A stretch of 64,000 nt of DNA from Termitomyces sp. T153 (lineage: Eukaryota; Basidiomycota; Agaricomycetes; Agaricales; Lyophyllaceae): the NCBI GenBank assembly GCA_018296165.2, contig JACKQL020000006.1:1364001-1428000 (forward strand). Direction: 5' to 3'. The translations under genes and the position numbers were made by a program. Every line of letters starts with the position of its first letter. The first letter of the stretch is position 1. The notes under the pieces were generated by a model. The model worked only from the letters and a program-made list of their open reading frames with translations, searched no databases and was not told the DNA's origin. Positions 22,655 through 35,081 of this stretch are shown here, in pieces.

Positions 22655-22795
22655 CACGCGGCAAGCAAACGCCATCGGCTTTTCTCGGTCCGCAACCCTT
22701 TTCTCGGTCCGTAACCCAGACTGAAACTGGTCCGGGCTCCAAACCTTTTTGAACCTAGACAACCAGTCCCTCCACGGATACAAGTCTCAACTCAG
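22655..22795 (-). repeat. Short dispersed repeat, copy 2
   Basis: This is related in order and sequence to the block at 18680-18765 (shared CCCGGACC and GATGGC-TTGC motifs on the minus strand). It contains a local tandem duplication of a 19-20 bp unit, ttttctcggtccgcaaccc, at about 22679-22718. Confidence 0.35.
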
Positions 22796-22888
22796 TCGAG
22801 GGAAGGTTACCGGTCTATGAATCCTGTGAACGGAAAAAAATCAGAATTGTGGTTTTCCATCAGTGACATCGAAACGCCTTGCCAAGAG

Positions 22889-22895
22889 TATAAAG
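22889..22895 (+). promoter_or_regulatory. TATA box of flavin oxidoreductase 1
   Basis: TATAAAG lies 56-62 nt upstream of the ATG at 22951 and fits a core promoter. Confidence 0.5.
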
Positions 22896-22950
22896 ATGCC
22901 GACTATGTAGACGTGTCCTTTGACAAATCCTTTCTTTCCTTCCCACCGCT

Positions 22951-24351
<1,401 letters not shown>

Positions 24352-25550
24352 CGAAGTTATTTGACTTAGGCCCTCGGGAGGTGTACGTTCTAGAAGACCT
24401 GTGATATATTTCCTAGTATGCGCCGTCTGCAAACGGAAAAAACGACAAGGTAGTTGAGTTCAAAGTCAGATCGATATTACTTTCCATGCAGACATGTTTC
24501 CAAACCAGGTATGGCAGATCACCCCATGTTTTGAGTTCCGGACACCCATTATGTAGTAATCGATACCAAAAAATAATCTGCTCGAATGAAGACACTGATC
24601 AACTATCTCTGCTGCATAGCCAAGAACTTTGAAGCTCTTGAATTTCAGAGGGCGGAGTAGCAACAAGTTAACTCTTTCTTACTCAAATGAAAAAGTGACA
24701 TCTCTTCCTTAAGTGCTAAGCTTTTGATCTAGGTCATCACACACAACGAGATTCCATATGCAAAAGTAAAGAATGAAATATGACACCTACATTATTTCGA
24801 GTGGCATGAACACAGGCTAGTCTCCAAAAAATCAATCAGACCGAGAATACCTACACATATTTACGACTGGAAGCTCTCGATAGGCTTAAATTGGCTTCAG
24901 GATATGTCTGCCAATCGAGAATCATTGAACGGACACGATCTCACAAGGTATCGATACAGTCCACAAAATGAGGATGAATCTTAGGTTGGCTTTGGAGTAG
25001 CGACAGATGGTCTATAGTAAGGATTCAACATCAGCGAGTTCAGTGAATAACCAAGTCACCAGACAAGTGTCGACGAGCCAGCGTGTACCTATTCATATGC
25101 CCAGTATTGTCTGAGTACGTTGCCATAGGTCATGCTTGCCAATGTAACCGCCAGCAATAACGTCGGGACGCGATCGCGCGACGTCAAGCAGCCCAAAAGA
25201 TTAGTGTCATTATGCAAGAGGACACCAGAGAACATGTCACCCATACATTGGGTTTAGATGAATATTCTAGAGTTGCTTTGGTGAACTCGGTTAAACTGCA
25301 GATTAAGGGCGTGGAGTCGTAGAAAATGGAGGACTCATGGTCAACATGGTTATAATGCTGCTAACAACTTAATGAATGTATGAAGCAAGGTGGGGTTCAT
25401 CAAGGTTAGAAAAGTTGTGATCTGACTCGGATTTGACATCTTTTCATGAGAAATCGTAATCCTGTGAATAGGACGAAGCTGAACAACGTGTTGAATTCAG
25501 TTGGTTCACCTTGCCATCCCATAGCAAAGGCATTTTGATTTGAGTACTTG
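24352..25550. other. Spacer between two convergent flavin oxidoreductases
   Basis: It lies between the 3' ends of the two convergent genes and should hold both 3' UTRs. No additional gene is supported. Confidence 0.5.
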
Positions 25551-27226
25551 TCATGATATTAAGATAAGTACTAAGATGATCACAACCGAGACGATCAGGT
25601 AGAAAGCTGGTCGGTAGATGCCATCTATCCAAACCCACATCGAGAAGATGGCGCCCACCGGGCCTAGGGTATAATCTTGCTGTAAGAATGCCTCCCGGTA
25701 ATGGCCGGAAGATAGGCGTATGGTCGCCAGTCGTCTCATTGCCACTATGTACCACGCCATATTGATACCTGCACCTATGAGTGGTATCGTAGGTAAATAA
25801 CTCCGCAGTCGAGGCCATGCATTCAGATCTGGATCTGCAGAGAATGGCGTCGACCAGATATTTTTGGAGAGATCGGAGGACCTGTTCAAGATCTGATGTG
25901 CTAGGAGATATGGAAGGTTGGGATTGAGTACAGAGGCCCTTCCAATACCCAAGAGATGGCAATGTTTTGACACGATGGCGGTTTGAAGGAGTTCGGGAGT
26001 TCGAAGGCCACCTGTAAGGAGGACCAACGGGGAAGAAGTCCCAAGCGACAACGATTCGAGAACACCCACGGCAGCCTTGGAAAAATCAGAAAAAAACCCT
26101 TGGCGATAAGAGTTTGTCCTTGTCATGAAATCTGGAGTCGAGAGAGAAGATGTCTAGACAAGAGTATATAAAATACAATGAGAACAGCAATTACCAGGTT
26201 TCTCATAATCTCCACCGCTAACTTCAATGAAGTCAACTAATTTCCACTGTGAGATAGCTTCAAAGTGATCTAAAACACGATCATAAGCATTCGCATCACC
26301 ATGCGTTGCGTAGTCAGCGGCATTCAACTTGATTCCAATGATGAATTCTTCTGGAGTAGTCGACCGAATCCCGGAGACGATACGATGCAATATTCGAAGA
26401 GCGTTGTTTGGATGTGAATAAGAATCCTGGCGCTTGTTGGACTAAAAAGGCTCGTTAATGTTACGTGACATTGTGAGTTACGATCCCTGCATACTTTGGG
26501 CGAAATAAACTGGGCAAGAAGATCTACGGGCTATTCTCTCAATCAAAGGGTTTATGCGTTAATCAAAGTGAAACTGACAGCCATGCGCAGAATGGAGCTG
26601 AATGCCATCAAAACCCGACTCAAATGCAACCCTGGCACCTTTGACGAAAGCTTCTACCACATCATCGATGTCTTTCACAGACATTGCGGTCGGCTGTTGG
26701 AATGCGAAAGCGTGAATAGCATTTGATATCCATCCTGATTCCTTTGATACGACTCTTATCGAGCTTGGAGCCAAGGGTGGCTGAAACGGGAAACGTCCGC
26801 CGATGAGATTCGATGACTGGCGGCCGGTATGAGACAGTTGCATGATAGCGAGCACTCCCAATTCACCTGACCCTCTCATAGACGTCGCCAAACACTTGAA
26901 AGGCTGAAGGTTTCTTTTCGAGAGATCTTTGGGGAGAATTATATCGCGTCCTAATGAGAGATGCGTATCGGAAACCTGGACGTTGCCCGTGATAATCATG
27001 CCCCAGCCAAAGTCAGCCCAGTTTGAATACAGCGCATAATGATGTTCATTCGGCGGTCCTCCAAGAAAGTCAGCTAGGTGTTCGTACATTGCAACCTAGG
27101 CCTTTTAAGTCGTGGTCTAGAATTTCAACTGCAATAGCTTACTTTGACGAGACGGTTGTTAACGGTACGGCCGCATGGGAGCTTTATTGGAGTGAAAATT
27201 ACATCTTGAGTCATGGAACTATCCAT
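25551..27226 (-). CDS. NADH:flavin oxidoreductase with hydrophobic C-terminal tail, 485 aa
   Basis: Exons on the minus strand are 27143-27226, 26579-27095, 26495-26523, 26195-26441 and 25551-26131, with introns of 47-63 nt. They give an intact 485-residue frame starting MDSSMTQDVIFTPIKLPCGR. Family features are NRLVKVAMYEHLADFLGGP, MIITGNVQVS, IMQLSHTGRQS, the catalytic-site His196 and His199 in LHSAHGYLLAQFISP, IGIKLNAADY and FIEVSGGDYEKPDF, and the FMN-phosphate region LTGGLRTPELLQ and LLGIGRASVLNP. Unlike its neighbour it carries about 70 extra C-terminal residues ending in a very hydrophobic segment (YLIVSVVIILVLILIS), which suggests a tail anchor to a membrane. The second intron has a GTCAGT donor. 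Substrate unknown. Confidence 0.88.
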
Positions 27227-27409
27227 ATGTATGTTTTTGGTTGAAAGCTTGATTGTGCAGTACTTGGTCTAGCTTTGCCCCATTGTCCAAATGCCTGCTA
27301 CTTCGTAGAGGATTCTTGTTCGCTCTTGATCGAAATAAAGTCAATTCAGTTGTGGATCACGTGCTCACATGACTCTCCCCATCTATCTATCTGACTCAAT
27401 TTTTGCTAT
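27227..27409. other. Short spacer between flavin oxidoreductase 2 and the foldback element
   Basis: It contains the upstream region of the minus-strand gene. No clear TATA box was found. Confidence 0.3.
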
Positions 27410-27412
27410 AGT

Positions 27413-28297
27413 CACTGCTGGCAGCTGAACCTGTTTCCTTGGGAAAAAGTGATCAGGAAACCTGTCACCCAGTTTCTGAACAGATTTTTCCTAGCAAACA
27501 TTCAACCAGTTTCTTTTGTAAAAAATTAAGCAATTCAAATCATATTTCTCAACCATTTCCAGAGTCAGAATGATCTTTTTTTCAACCCTCTTTCTAAGAG
27601 GAAACATAGAAAACTTCATAATATTTCCTCTGAGGCTTCTGTGACATAAAGAAGAAATTTGTCCCTTAGAAACATGGATGAAAAACTTTGAAATGTCTTT
27701 TTGTATGTTTCTTGTGCAAAAATAACTTCTTTTCCTCTTAGAAACAGTAAAGGAAATCTGAAGAATATTTTCAATGGAAACTATGGACAAAAATATATTA
27801 TTCAAGTTTCTAAGCAAAGAAACACAGATCAACTCAATATCAAGTAGCTCAGGAAGCCAATTATCAAGTCCATGTCGACTTGGAGTTGATATATCAGCAT
27901 TGAATCAAGAGAGTAAACTTGAATAATATTTTTTTCTTCAATTTTCTGTAGGAAATGGGTCTCATGTTTCTAGATAAAAGGGCATATTTTTCTAAGAGAG
28001 ACATAAAGAAAAATAGTTGAAAGTTTTTCATCTTTGTTTCTGAGAGAAAATGTTTTTTCCTGTCTTTCAAAAACTCCAAAGTCAGGATTACTAAGTTTTT
28101 CATAATGTTTCCTCTAGAAGAAGGGTCAAAAAAGGTATCATTCTGATGTTGGAAACAGTTGGGAAATATGATTTTAATTGCCTAATTTTTTCCAAAAGAA
28201 ACTGGTTAATGTTTGCTAGGGAAAATTTGTTCAGAAACTGGGTGACAGGTTTTCTGGTCACTTTTCCCCAAGGAAACAGGTTCAGCTGCCAGCAGTG
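27413..28297. mobile_element. Foldback MITE with CACTA-type ends, 885 bp, copy 1
   Basis: Both ends begin CACTGCTGGCAGCTGAACCT when read inward. The first ~105 bp are nearly identical on the two strands, and the similarity continues in degenerate form toward the centre (near 27855), so almost the whole element is one long inverted repeat. It is flanked by AGT on both sides (27410-27412 and 28298-28300). TIRs starting CACTG/A and 3-bp target duplications are the hallmark of the CACTA (EnSpm/CMC) superfamily. There is no transposase frame, so it is non-autonomous. A 200-bp relative sits at 49070-49269. Confidence 0.85.
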
Positions 28298-28300
28298 AGT

Positions 28301-29190
28301 GGAGACTTGACAAATTGTATCAGAAATTGTAAAGAATTTTCTTGGAACAAAGATGTTAAAATCAAGTTGATATTATATTCAAAATATTGTGCTTGAGTGC
28401 TAACGCATGTCCTTCGGGCTTGCATCAATTTTTTATTTTAATCTTTGAAATTTTGGATCTTGTCCTATGTCACCAGAGCCACTGATAGATATATAGATCA
28501 GATATATAGATAGATGTCACTCACGTAGGTTGCAATTTGCTAGACATTTCTAGATTGAATATCAAATAATGAAATTTAATTTTGCACACCTACTGTACGT
28601 GTGGAAACCATAATGCATAACGCATGCTCAAAAAGTTTCTTATTGAGACCAACGTAACACATAATGGGGTCCTTTTCTGGTTGAAAATTCAGTTTATCTT
28701 AGCAGTTTAAGCATTATTACTAGCCCTCAGTTGCTCACCATTATCTTCATAAGACCAGATATTTTCCTCAGCACTGCCAAAATACAGATACAAATACCAA
28801 TTGGCTCTCTTGATGACAGTAGCTGGATACTGTACAAAATTTACTTATGCAAGAACCTTGAGTCCCACAGTCTTGTAGACAATGTGACACAGAGGTATAT
28901 CTGTGTCATCATCATCCAATCCCTTGCAAGTCTCATAATTGGCCTCAATCTCCATGATTTCATTCATGTCCAAGATGGCCATGTCTAAAATCTTGTTTCT
29001 CAATCTTGTCATGGAAAATCTTGTCTGTTTTGTAATATTCAACAATGCACTTTTCCAAGCCTGGCAAAGCAATCAGTTACCAGTAACTGATTGAACTTAC
29101 TCACTGTATAATTGGCCTCCCACTGAAGCCAGAAAAGTAATTATGAGGATTTACAATTGGCTTCACTACATCATGAAATACAAAAAGTGA
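28301..29190. other. CpG-poor DNA with a minus-strand coding remnant
   Basis: Around 28760-29072 the minus strand reads FSMTRLRNKILDMAILDMNE and, beyond a TGA, VNFVQYPATVIKRANWYLYL in the same frame. Sense past the stop suggests a decayed gene, possibly transposon-borne. Family not recognised. Confidence 0.35.
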
Positions 29191-29439
29191 TTGTTAGATC
29201 AGCTAACCTGGAGGCTCACTGTAGAAGCAAAAACCCACTAGTCAGGGGACTGTAATGACTAAGGGCACTTGTGGAGTGTTTTAGTTTGATAGGAATCAAA
29301 CAGGCAATCTGGAGGTCTACAGTTGGCAAGAATACTAAGTTCAGAGATGAAGAGAGGTTGGAGGACTTGGGTGTCAAGTTGGAATTTGATAGGAGTGAGG
29401 AGTAACAATTAAGTTGTATTTTGGAGTAGGTTAAAGAGC

Positions 29440-30117
29440 TTGAGGAGATACAATCCATCCCCTATATTCAAGTAACTGGGGCACTTCTTTACCTTGCCAT
29501 GTGTACTATAACCATGCTATGCCATTTCAACTCATGCCCTGGGCCCAAGCATTAGAGGGCAGTCAAGCATTTGATGTGATATGTCTGAGGTACCCTCAGC
29601 TACAGGATCAAATGCTCAGCCAGTACTGTCTCTGCTACTGACCCTCAATTTGTGGCCTTTACAGATGCTGATCACAGTGGAAATGCTGACAATGGACAGT
29701 CTATGACAGGCTCAATTCCCATGCTTGCAGGTGGTGCAGTTAGTTGGATGTCCAAACTGCAGACCATCATTACCTTATCTGCAACTGAGACAGAATTGTA
29801 ACAGCAAGTGAGAGTCCTGGCTGCAAAATTTCCTTGTGGACATTGGTGCACCACAGTTAACAGCATTGGTCATGAATGTTGACAACCAGTCTGCAAGCAG
29901 CCCAAGCACATGGGGTGTCTGAAACATCTGGATTGACACTAGTTCTGGCTGCATCAAGATCAAATGAGTCTACATACTTTCGGGAGACATGGTGGCTGAC
30001 TTGTTCACCAAGGCCCTCTCATGTGACATTGTGGATAAACTGTGTAGGAAGATGGTATTGTTGGGGAGTTCTCAAGAGATGAACTTTGGTAACATTGTGG
30101 GTACTCCAACAGGTGGG
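29440..30117 (+). pseudogene. Ty1/copia RNase H end, degenerate
   Basis: Plus-strand pieces follow the order of a copia RT/RNase H C-terminus: IQVTGALLYLAMCTI, FVAFTDADHSGNADNGQSMT, GGAVSWMSKLQTIITLSATE, then after several stops and a frame change DMVADLFTKALSCDIVDKLC. TDADH and DLFTKAL are hallmark motifs. The RT palm, integrase and gag were not found upstream, so this is a 5'-truncated or deleted copy. CpG is nearly absent, as in the gypsy block. Confidence 0.75.
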
Positions 30118-30480
30118 AGTGTTGAAAATTGGTGCCAGAGTATAACACACCATCCCTGCTCACTTACATACACTCACCTGATCATCGATAGTTTTTCTGT
30201 TCCAGGAGGGTTCATGTTCTTCATTCTGGACACACAAACCCTCCATGTATTCACATGCATCATTCACCAAGTATACTTTATTTTGAACAGATGAACCTTC
30301 CAGCATGCATAAGTGTCTGACAGCAAAAAGATTGAACAAAATGCAACAGATCTCTGTGACCACTTTCTCATGACAATACATCAATAACATAAGTGACAAC
30401 ATAAATAAAAAGACAAATATAATGATTGAAATAGATTGTTAAAAGCACAAAAGCAAGCACAACACAAGTACAAGATACCT
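30118..30480 (+). repeat. Probable 3' LTR of the second copia element, right end uncertain
   Basis: A purine tract (aggtgggag) is directly followed by TGTTGAAAATTGGTGCC, the TGTTG start typical of copia LTRs. The right end is set loosely where composition changes and CpG returns (about 30.48 kb). No 5' LTR partner is present. Confidence 0.45.
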
Positions 30481-31085
30481 ACAGTTCAAGTGAACTGAAA
30501 TCATCTTTCATCATGTGAGCCGAAAACCTGCAGCGAGCCGAAGACTGGACGTGAACTTGCCCTAGACTGGAGGGCTGTGCAGAGCCTCGAAAGCTTTCGT
30601 CACTACAAGATAGTTGTGTTTTCTGTCGCCCATACCTCTTCCGAATTGATGATCGTATCAGCCCTTCTCCAGAGATATATTCTCGTCCCAATCACAACCC
30701 AAAACCAGAGGAAACAATAAGTGGTGGCTGGAATCTACGTTATTCTGACCAATTTTAAGATTGTCTCGCACTTCGGCACAATCTGTACATCTATTCCAAC
30801 TCGAAGAAGGATGACGGACGGCCAGCAAGACTGAAGTAAGTTTTCTTTCCTTTAGGACTGAAGAGAATACAGAATTTATCGTGGCTGTGATTGGTCCATT
30901 GGACCAAGATCATGATGAGGCAAAGACTGAAACATTGGAGTGGCATGGACGGGCTATTCGAGCAATTAGATTAGAGGTCATCAATTGATAACCCTATCAA
31001 TGGGTTGAGGGACTCCGAGTGACGAAAGGACGGCGAGATTCATCCCTATACCCTTCTTGATATAGAAAGAGTACCTATTTGAATG
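30481..31085. other. Spacer downstream of the LRR gene
   Basis: It should contain the 3' UTR of the minus-strand gene. No open frame with recognisable content. Confidence 0.4.
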
Positions 31086-32542
31086 TTAATTCGTTTCATA
31101 AGCATCGCATCCAACCGCATATAGCCATGCTGCTCGATCCTGTTCGCGGTGGCACACCAGACTATTTGAAGCTCCCAGACACTTGCCAGATGCACAACCC
31201 CCGCCTACGCCGACTCCTCCGCCACCAATCTTCCAAATATTTCCAGTATCTCCGAATCCGATATTCGACGGGTCAGGGACACAGAATGTGTGATCCGTAC
31301 CACTAGAACCGGAACTTGGAAGACAAGGGAGAAGCTGGGGTAAAGTAGACGCGGATGATGCATATTGAAATACGCGAATGCGTTGAACTTCGCTTAAGTT
31401 TGGGGCAAAAAGTGAGAGAATATGTTGTATGATTTCTGTCGGCAATTTGAGAAATGGAGATGACGACGAAGAAGTCGAGGGAGGATTAGTCTGACTTTGA
31501 AGGATAGGCAAGCAGGAGCAAGATTCATCGCAAGATATAGGTATATTGGTTTTTAAAGGCTTGACTTTTGTTTTAGCAGACTGCAGGAGAAGTGGTCGAG
31601 AGTAACGGAGTAGTTCCAGAGCCTCTACTTGGGTTTTCTCATTGAGACACTTGTTTCGGATGACTAATCTCTTCAATAGGCTTTGAATTTCCTGCGTCTT
31701 AAGTCGTGTCGTTTCATCTATTTCAGTATTGATTCCCGTATGATTTGCGAATATGCTGAGTGTCGTCAATCGGTGATTAGCACTGGAGTGCAGAGCGTTA
31801 TATATTGTTTGAAGGCCAATAATACCAAGGAGATTGAGGTTGCCAGAGAAGGCACTAAGGTAACATCGATCTGACGACAGATAGTCGGCGATGAAGGGAA
31901 CGGAAGCTTTGGTGAGGCCAGTGGCCGTGAGATTGAGATCGCGCAGGAGGCGGGAATTTAACGATGGAAAAAAGCCGGAGACGAAGGTATCAGAAAGGCT
32001 GTTATTTGACGCCAAATTCAATGTTTCAAGATGCGAAGAGTTGATAGAGCGAACGAAGGCAGACGTTACGGCTTCATCTCCAATGAAAGCATTCTATGGA
32101 CGAGATGAGATCACATGAGAAAACGAGATAGTAAAGTACATACATTCGGCAAGTGCAAACGCCGCAGATGTATATTATTCTCGAGGTAATTAGCGATAGC
32201 AAGGAGGCCCGTATTTCCTAGCTGATTAGATCCAATTTGTATTTCAGATATGGGATATCGTCGTCCCTTGGTCGAACTTAGGAATTTGAAAAGGATGACG
32301 CATCCGTCGTCCCCAAGTTCATTGTGGGAGAGCACCAAGGTGGATACGAGTCGGCGGTTCTCAATCAAATCAATGATCCTCTGGGCACCTGGAGCAGCTT
32401 ATCAGGTATTCACAAAGTAAAAGCCATGAGACTCACCCTCCGTAGAATAAAGACCAGAATCTTTGCACTCTATGCGACTTCGACTACTTGATGGCACTTT
32501 AGCACTATTTGAACGCACAGTAGAGATCGAAGGTGGCGCCAT
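31086..32542 (-). CDS. Leucine-rich-repeat (RNI-like) protein with C-terminal F-box-like segment, 452 aa
   Basis: Exons 32437-32542, 32144-32388 and 31086-32093 join in frame (introns 47 and 50 nt) to 452 residues beginning MAPPSISTVRSNSAKVPSSS. Residues about 45-230 contain ribonuclease-inhibitor-type repeats: STLVLSHNELGDDGCVILFK, EIQIGSNQLGNTGLLAIANY, LETLNLASNNSL, LRDLNLTATGLTKASVPFIA. Near residue 332 LKLPTEIIQHILSLFAPNLS resembles the first helix of an F-box, although F-boxes normally precede LRRs. A Ser-rich linker lies just before it, and the C-terminus has a Gly-rich stretch with several Cys. It is probably a protein-interaction adaptor; partners unknown. Confidence 0.75.
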
Positions 32543-33220
32543 GAAAAGAGTCCGAACGTCACGTTAGCTTGGCGATTATACTTAAGCCGAGTCGTGACCG
32601 CGTGAGGGCCTGACTTTCCCGATCCGACATGCCGAAAGTTAGATTATTGATAAGCCAACCGCTGAGTGACCTCCGCGCCTTTCTGCCTGTTTGGGCATGC
32701 AAAATGCAGATTTTCAATCAAACTGGTGGCACCCTGCTATTCGAACGTTACCTGGACACTTCTATACCTTGTGATCCTTGAAAGGCCTAGTGGCTCTGAC
32801 ATGAGAAACAAGTGCATCTGAAAGTACGTGTCCATCTTGAAATCACCAGGTGTACCAGGTAAAAGAAATGCTGACAAGGATATCCGAAGCTCATACTAAC
32901 TAATTGCTTCACTTTCACCAATTTGCTATTTGACCATTCAGCTACCTAAGGTCGCGTAAGCTGGAGCGACTAAAATCCAGCTATTTCGTGAGAATAGCAC
33001 ATTCACGATCATTTTCGAGAGGCCGGTCCGCCATATACCTCTCGTGATGAGTATGCCTCGTGAAAGACGAATGAAGCCAAGTCGTTTGCATAGGTGACAG
33101 GGCCGCTTGTACCTTCTTGTTGTTCCGATGTCCATCCATTGGCTACACCGGAAAATAATGTCTATGTCATCTGCTCTACCATGTTGATCGTTATTGTATC
33201 CAACACTCTCATGATCGCTC
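32543..33220. other. Intergenic region between divergent LRR and galactanase genes
   Basis: It serves as the shared upstream region of the minus-strand LRR gene and the plus-strand GH53 gene. A minus-strand open frame at 32938-33135 is short and without motifs. Confidence 0.45.
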
Positions 33221-33226
33221 TATAAA
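33221..33226 (+). promoter_or_regulatory. TATA box of the GH53 gene
   Basis: TATAAA lies only 36-41 nt upstream of the ATG at 33262, implying a very short 5' leader. Confidence 0.55.
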
Positions 33227-33261
33227 TTGTCTTCTGGAATGTTAATCACTCACGTCTCATC

Positions 33262-34575
33262 ATGCGCTTCATACAATCTTGTATCGTCTCCTTACTGACC
33301 GTTCTTGCATCCGTACAAGCTCTCACGTACCGTGGAGCCGACTTTTCTTCACTCGTCAACCTCGAAAACTCAGGTATCACTTACAAAGATTCCGGCGTGA
33401 CTGCCAAGTTCGAGACAATCCTGAAGAACCATGGAGCCAATCTTGCACGGATTCGCATATGGACAAGCACGAGCAACTCTCAATATAGTTTGAACTATGG
33501 TCTTGCCCTTGCAAAGCGTGCTGTTGCTGCTGGGATGACTTTGCTCATTGACCTCCACTATAGCGACACTTGTGAGTATGTTAGTTCTCGTAGCTGTCTT
33601 ACACCTCATCATCTCTCTCTAAGGGGCTGATCCTGGGCATCAAGGGATTCCGTCCGGCTGGCCAACAACTCTATCCGGGCTGAACACGCAAATCTACACG
33701 TATTTTTTCCATTCCCTTATCTACTCAGTCCGCCCTGAGATCCTGGATACAGATATACAAACAGTCTCGTCAAGGCTTTCGCTGCTCAGGGCACATCCAT
33801 CCAGTATATTCAGGTCGATGATTCCATCCATCCTACATATATACCGCTCTAAAAGGCAACAATCAGTAGATTGGAAACGAAATCAATGACGGAATTCTGT
33901 GGCCTGTTGGTCGCATTTCTGTAAACGGATATTCTCCTCTCTCTCAACTGCTCCACTCTGCGGCCAACGGCGTACGCGATGCCTCATCCACGACCAAAAT
34001 CATGATCCACCTCGCTAATGGCTGGGACGCGAGTTCAGTCGCCTCTTTCTACAATCAGATATTTATCGCTGGCGAATTCGCCACTGGCGACTTTGATATC
34101 CTCGGGTTCTCATTTTATCCGTTCTATGGAACTGGGGCAACATACGGTGCCCTTCAGTCAAGCTTGCAGGCCATGGTAACAAAGTTCGGCAAGGTACGCC
34201 CAATGTCGTCTGGCTGTGGACAATTCTTAATGGAAGCAAAGGACGTCATGGTTGTTGAAACAGATTGGCCTGCTGTTTGCTCTGGGGTAGCTTTGAGTGA
34301 TACCGCGATTCCGGTCTCTGCTGAAGGCCAATCTACTTGGGTTGCGGGTATTCGGACTATTCTGCAAACCCTTAGCGGCGGCCATGGTATCGGTATCGTC
34401 TACTGGGAACCTGGGTGGGTGGGGAACGCAGGTTTGGGTTCGAGCTGCGCGGTAGGATATCCTTATTCCTGAGCTGATTGTGATGTCTGATATATATCCT
34501 CCCCAGGATGCTTTATTAGTAGATGGGTCGGGTAACACACGTCCCAGTATTGGAATGTTCTCTAGTAGCATGTAG
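33262..34575 (+). CDS. Secreted arabinogalactan endo-beta-1,4-galactanase, GH53, 349 aa
   Basis: Six exons (33262-33571, 33624-33699, 33753-33813, 33870-34193, 34242-34451, 34507-34575) give an intact 349-residue frame. A signal peptide (MRFIQSCIVSLLTVLASVQA) is followed directly by LTYRGADFSS, the usual mature GH53 start. The TIM barrel keeps the general acid/base Glu153 in IQIGNEINDG and the nucleophile Glu263 in MVVETDWP, 110 residues apart; I recall the same spacing in the Aspergillus aculeatus enzyme. Other family blocks are LARIRIWTS, LLIDLHYSDTW, GFSFYPFYG and IVYWEPGWVGNAGLGSSCA, then the short C-terminal strand RPSIGMF. The enzyme cuts beta-1,4-galactan side chains of pectin outside the cell. 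It is complete and likely functional. Confidence 0.93.
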
Positions 34576-34692
34576 AACATTTTCTGAACTTTGATCCGAA
34601 AACTAATTACCTGGATATGACATCATTTCTTTTTGCGCTCCTACATCTATAAGGATCCGATTTCGATTAACACACATCACCCACGTACGAAG

Positions 34693-35081
34693 ATGTCAAC
34701 AGAATTCCAGAGACACGTCAACCTGCGAGGGAGGCCAATGGTCAGTATGACTACGGCGAAAGTTACAATCTGTGACTAACGTTCTGAGCGCTCTTCATCA
34801 TGGAGGCCATCGCTTGTGTGTCTGTTATTACAGCGTCTCTAGGGGCCATGTATGTCATGGGAAGAGATACAAAGAAAAACGAAGGCAGCGATTCTCCGTA
34901 TAGTGAGCTCTGCTTCTATGAAAGTTACGTGACTTTATCACATTTTACACTTTCAGGGCCACACGCTGGGCCAGGGACCTCTGATGCGAGCATGACGTCG
35001 TCGGATGTCAGTGCAGCCGTGTCTGTGCCAAAGCCAGGAAAAGAAAGGCTGCACCATCAGCCTGATTCCCGTTTCCATTGA
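34693..35081 (+). CDS. Small single-pass membrane protein, 89 aa, uncharacterised
   Basis: Exons 34693-34740, 34806-34902 and 34957-35081 (introns 65 and 54 nt) give MSTEFQRHVNLRGRPM, then a hydrophobic segment AIACVSVITASLGAMYVMG, then a basic KK and a Ser/Pro/Gly-rich tail ending HHQPDSRFH. The size, short N-terminal arm and single membrane span are reminiscent of small mitochondrial inner-membrane or accessory proteins, but I cannot assign it. It starts 118 bp after the end of the galactanase gene, in the same direction. Confidence 0.5.
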
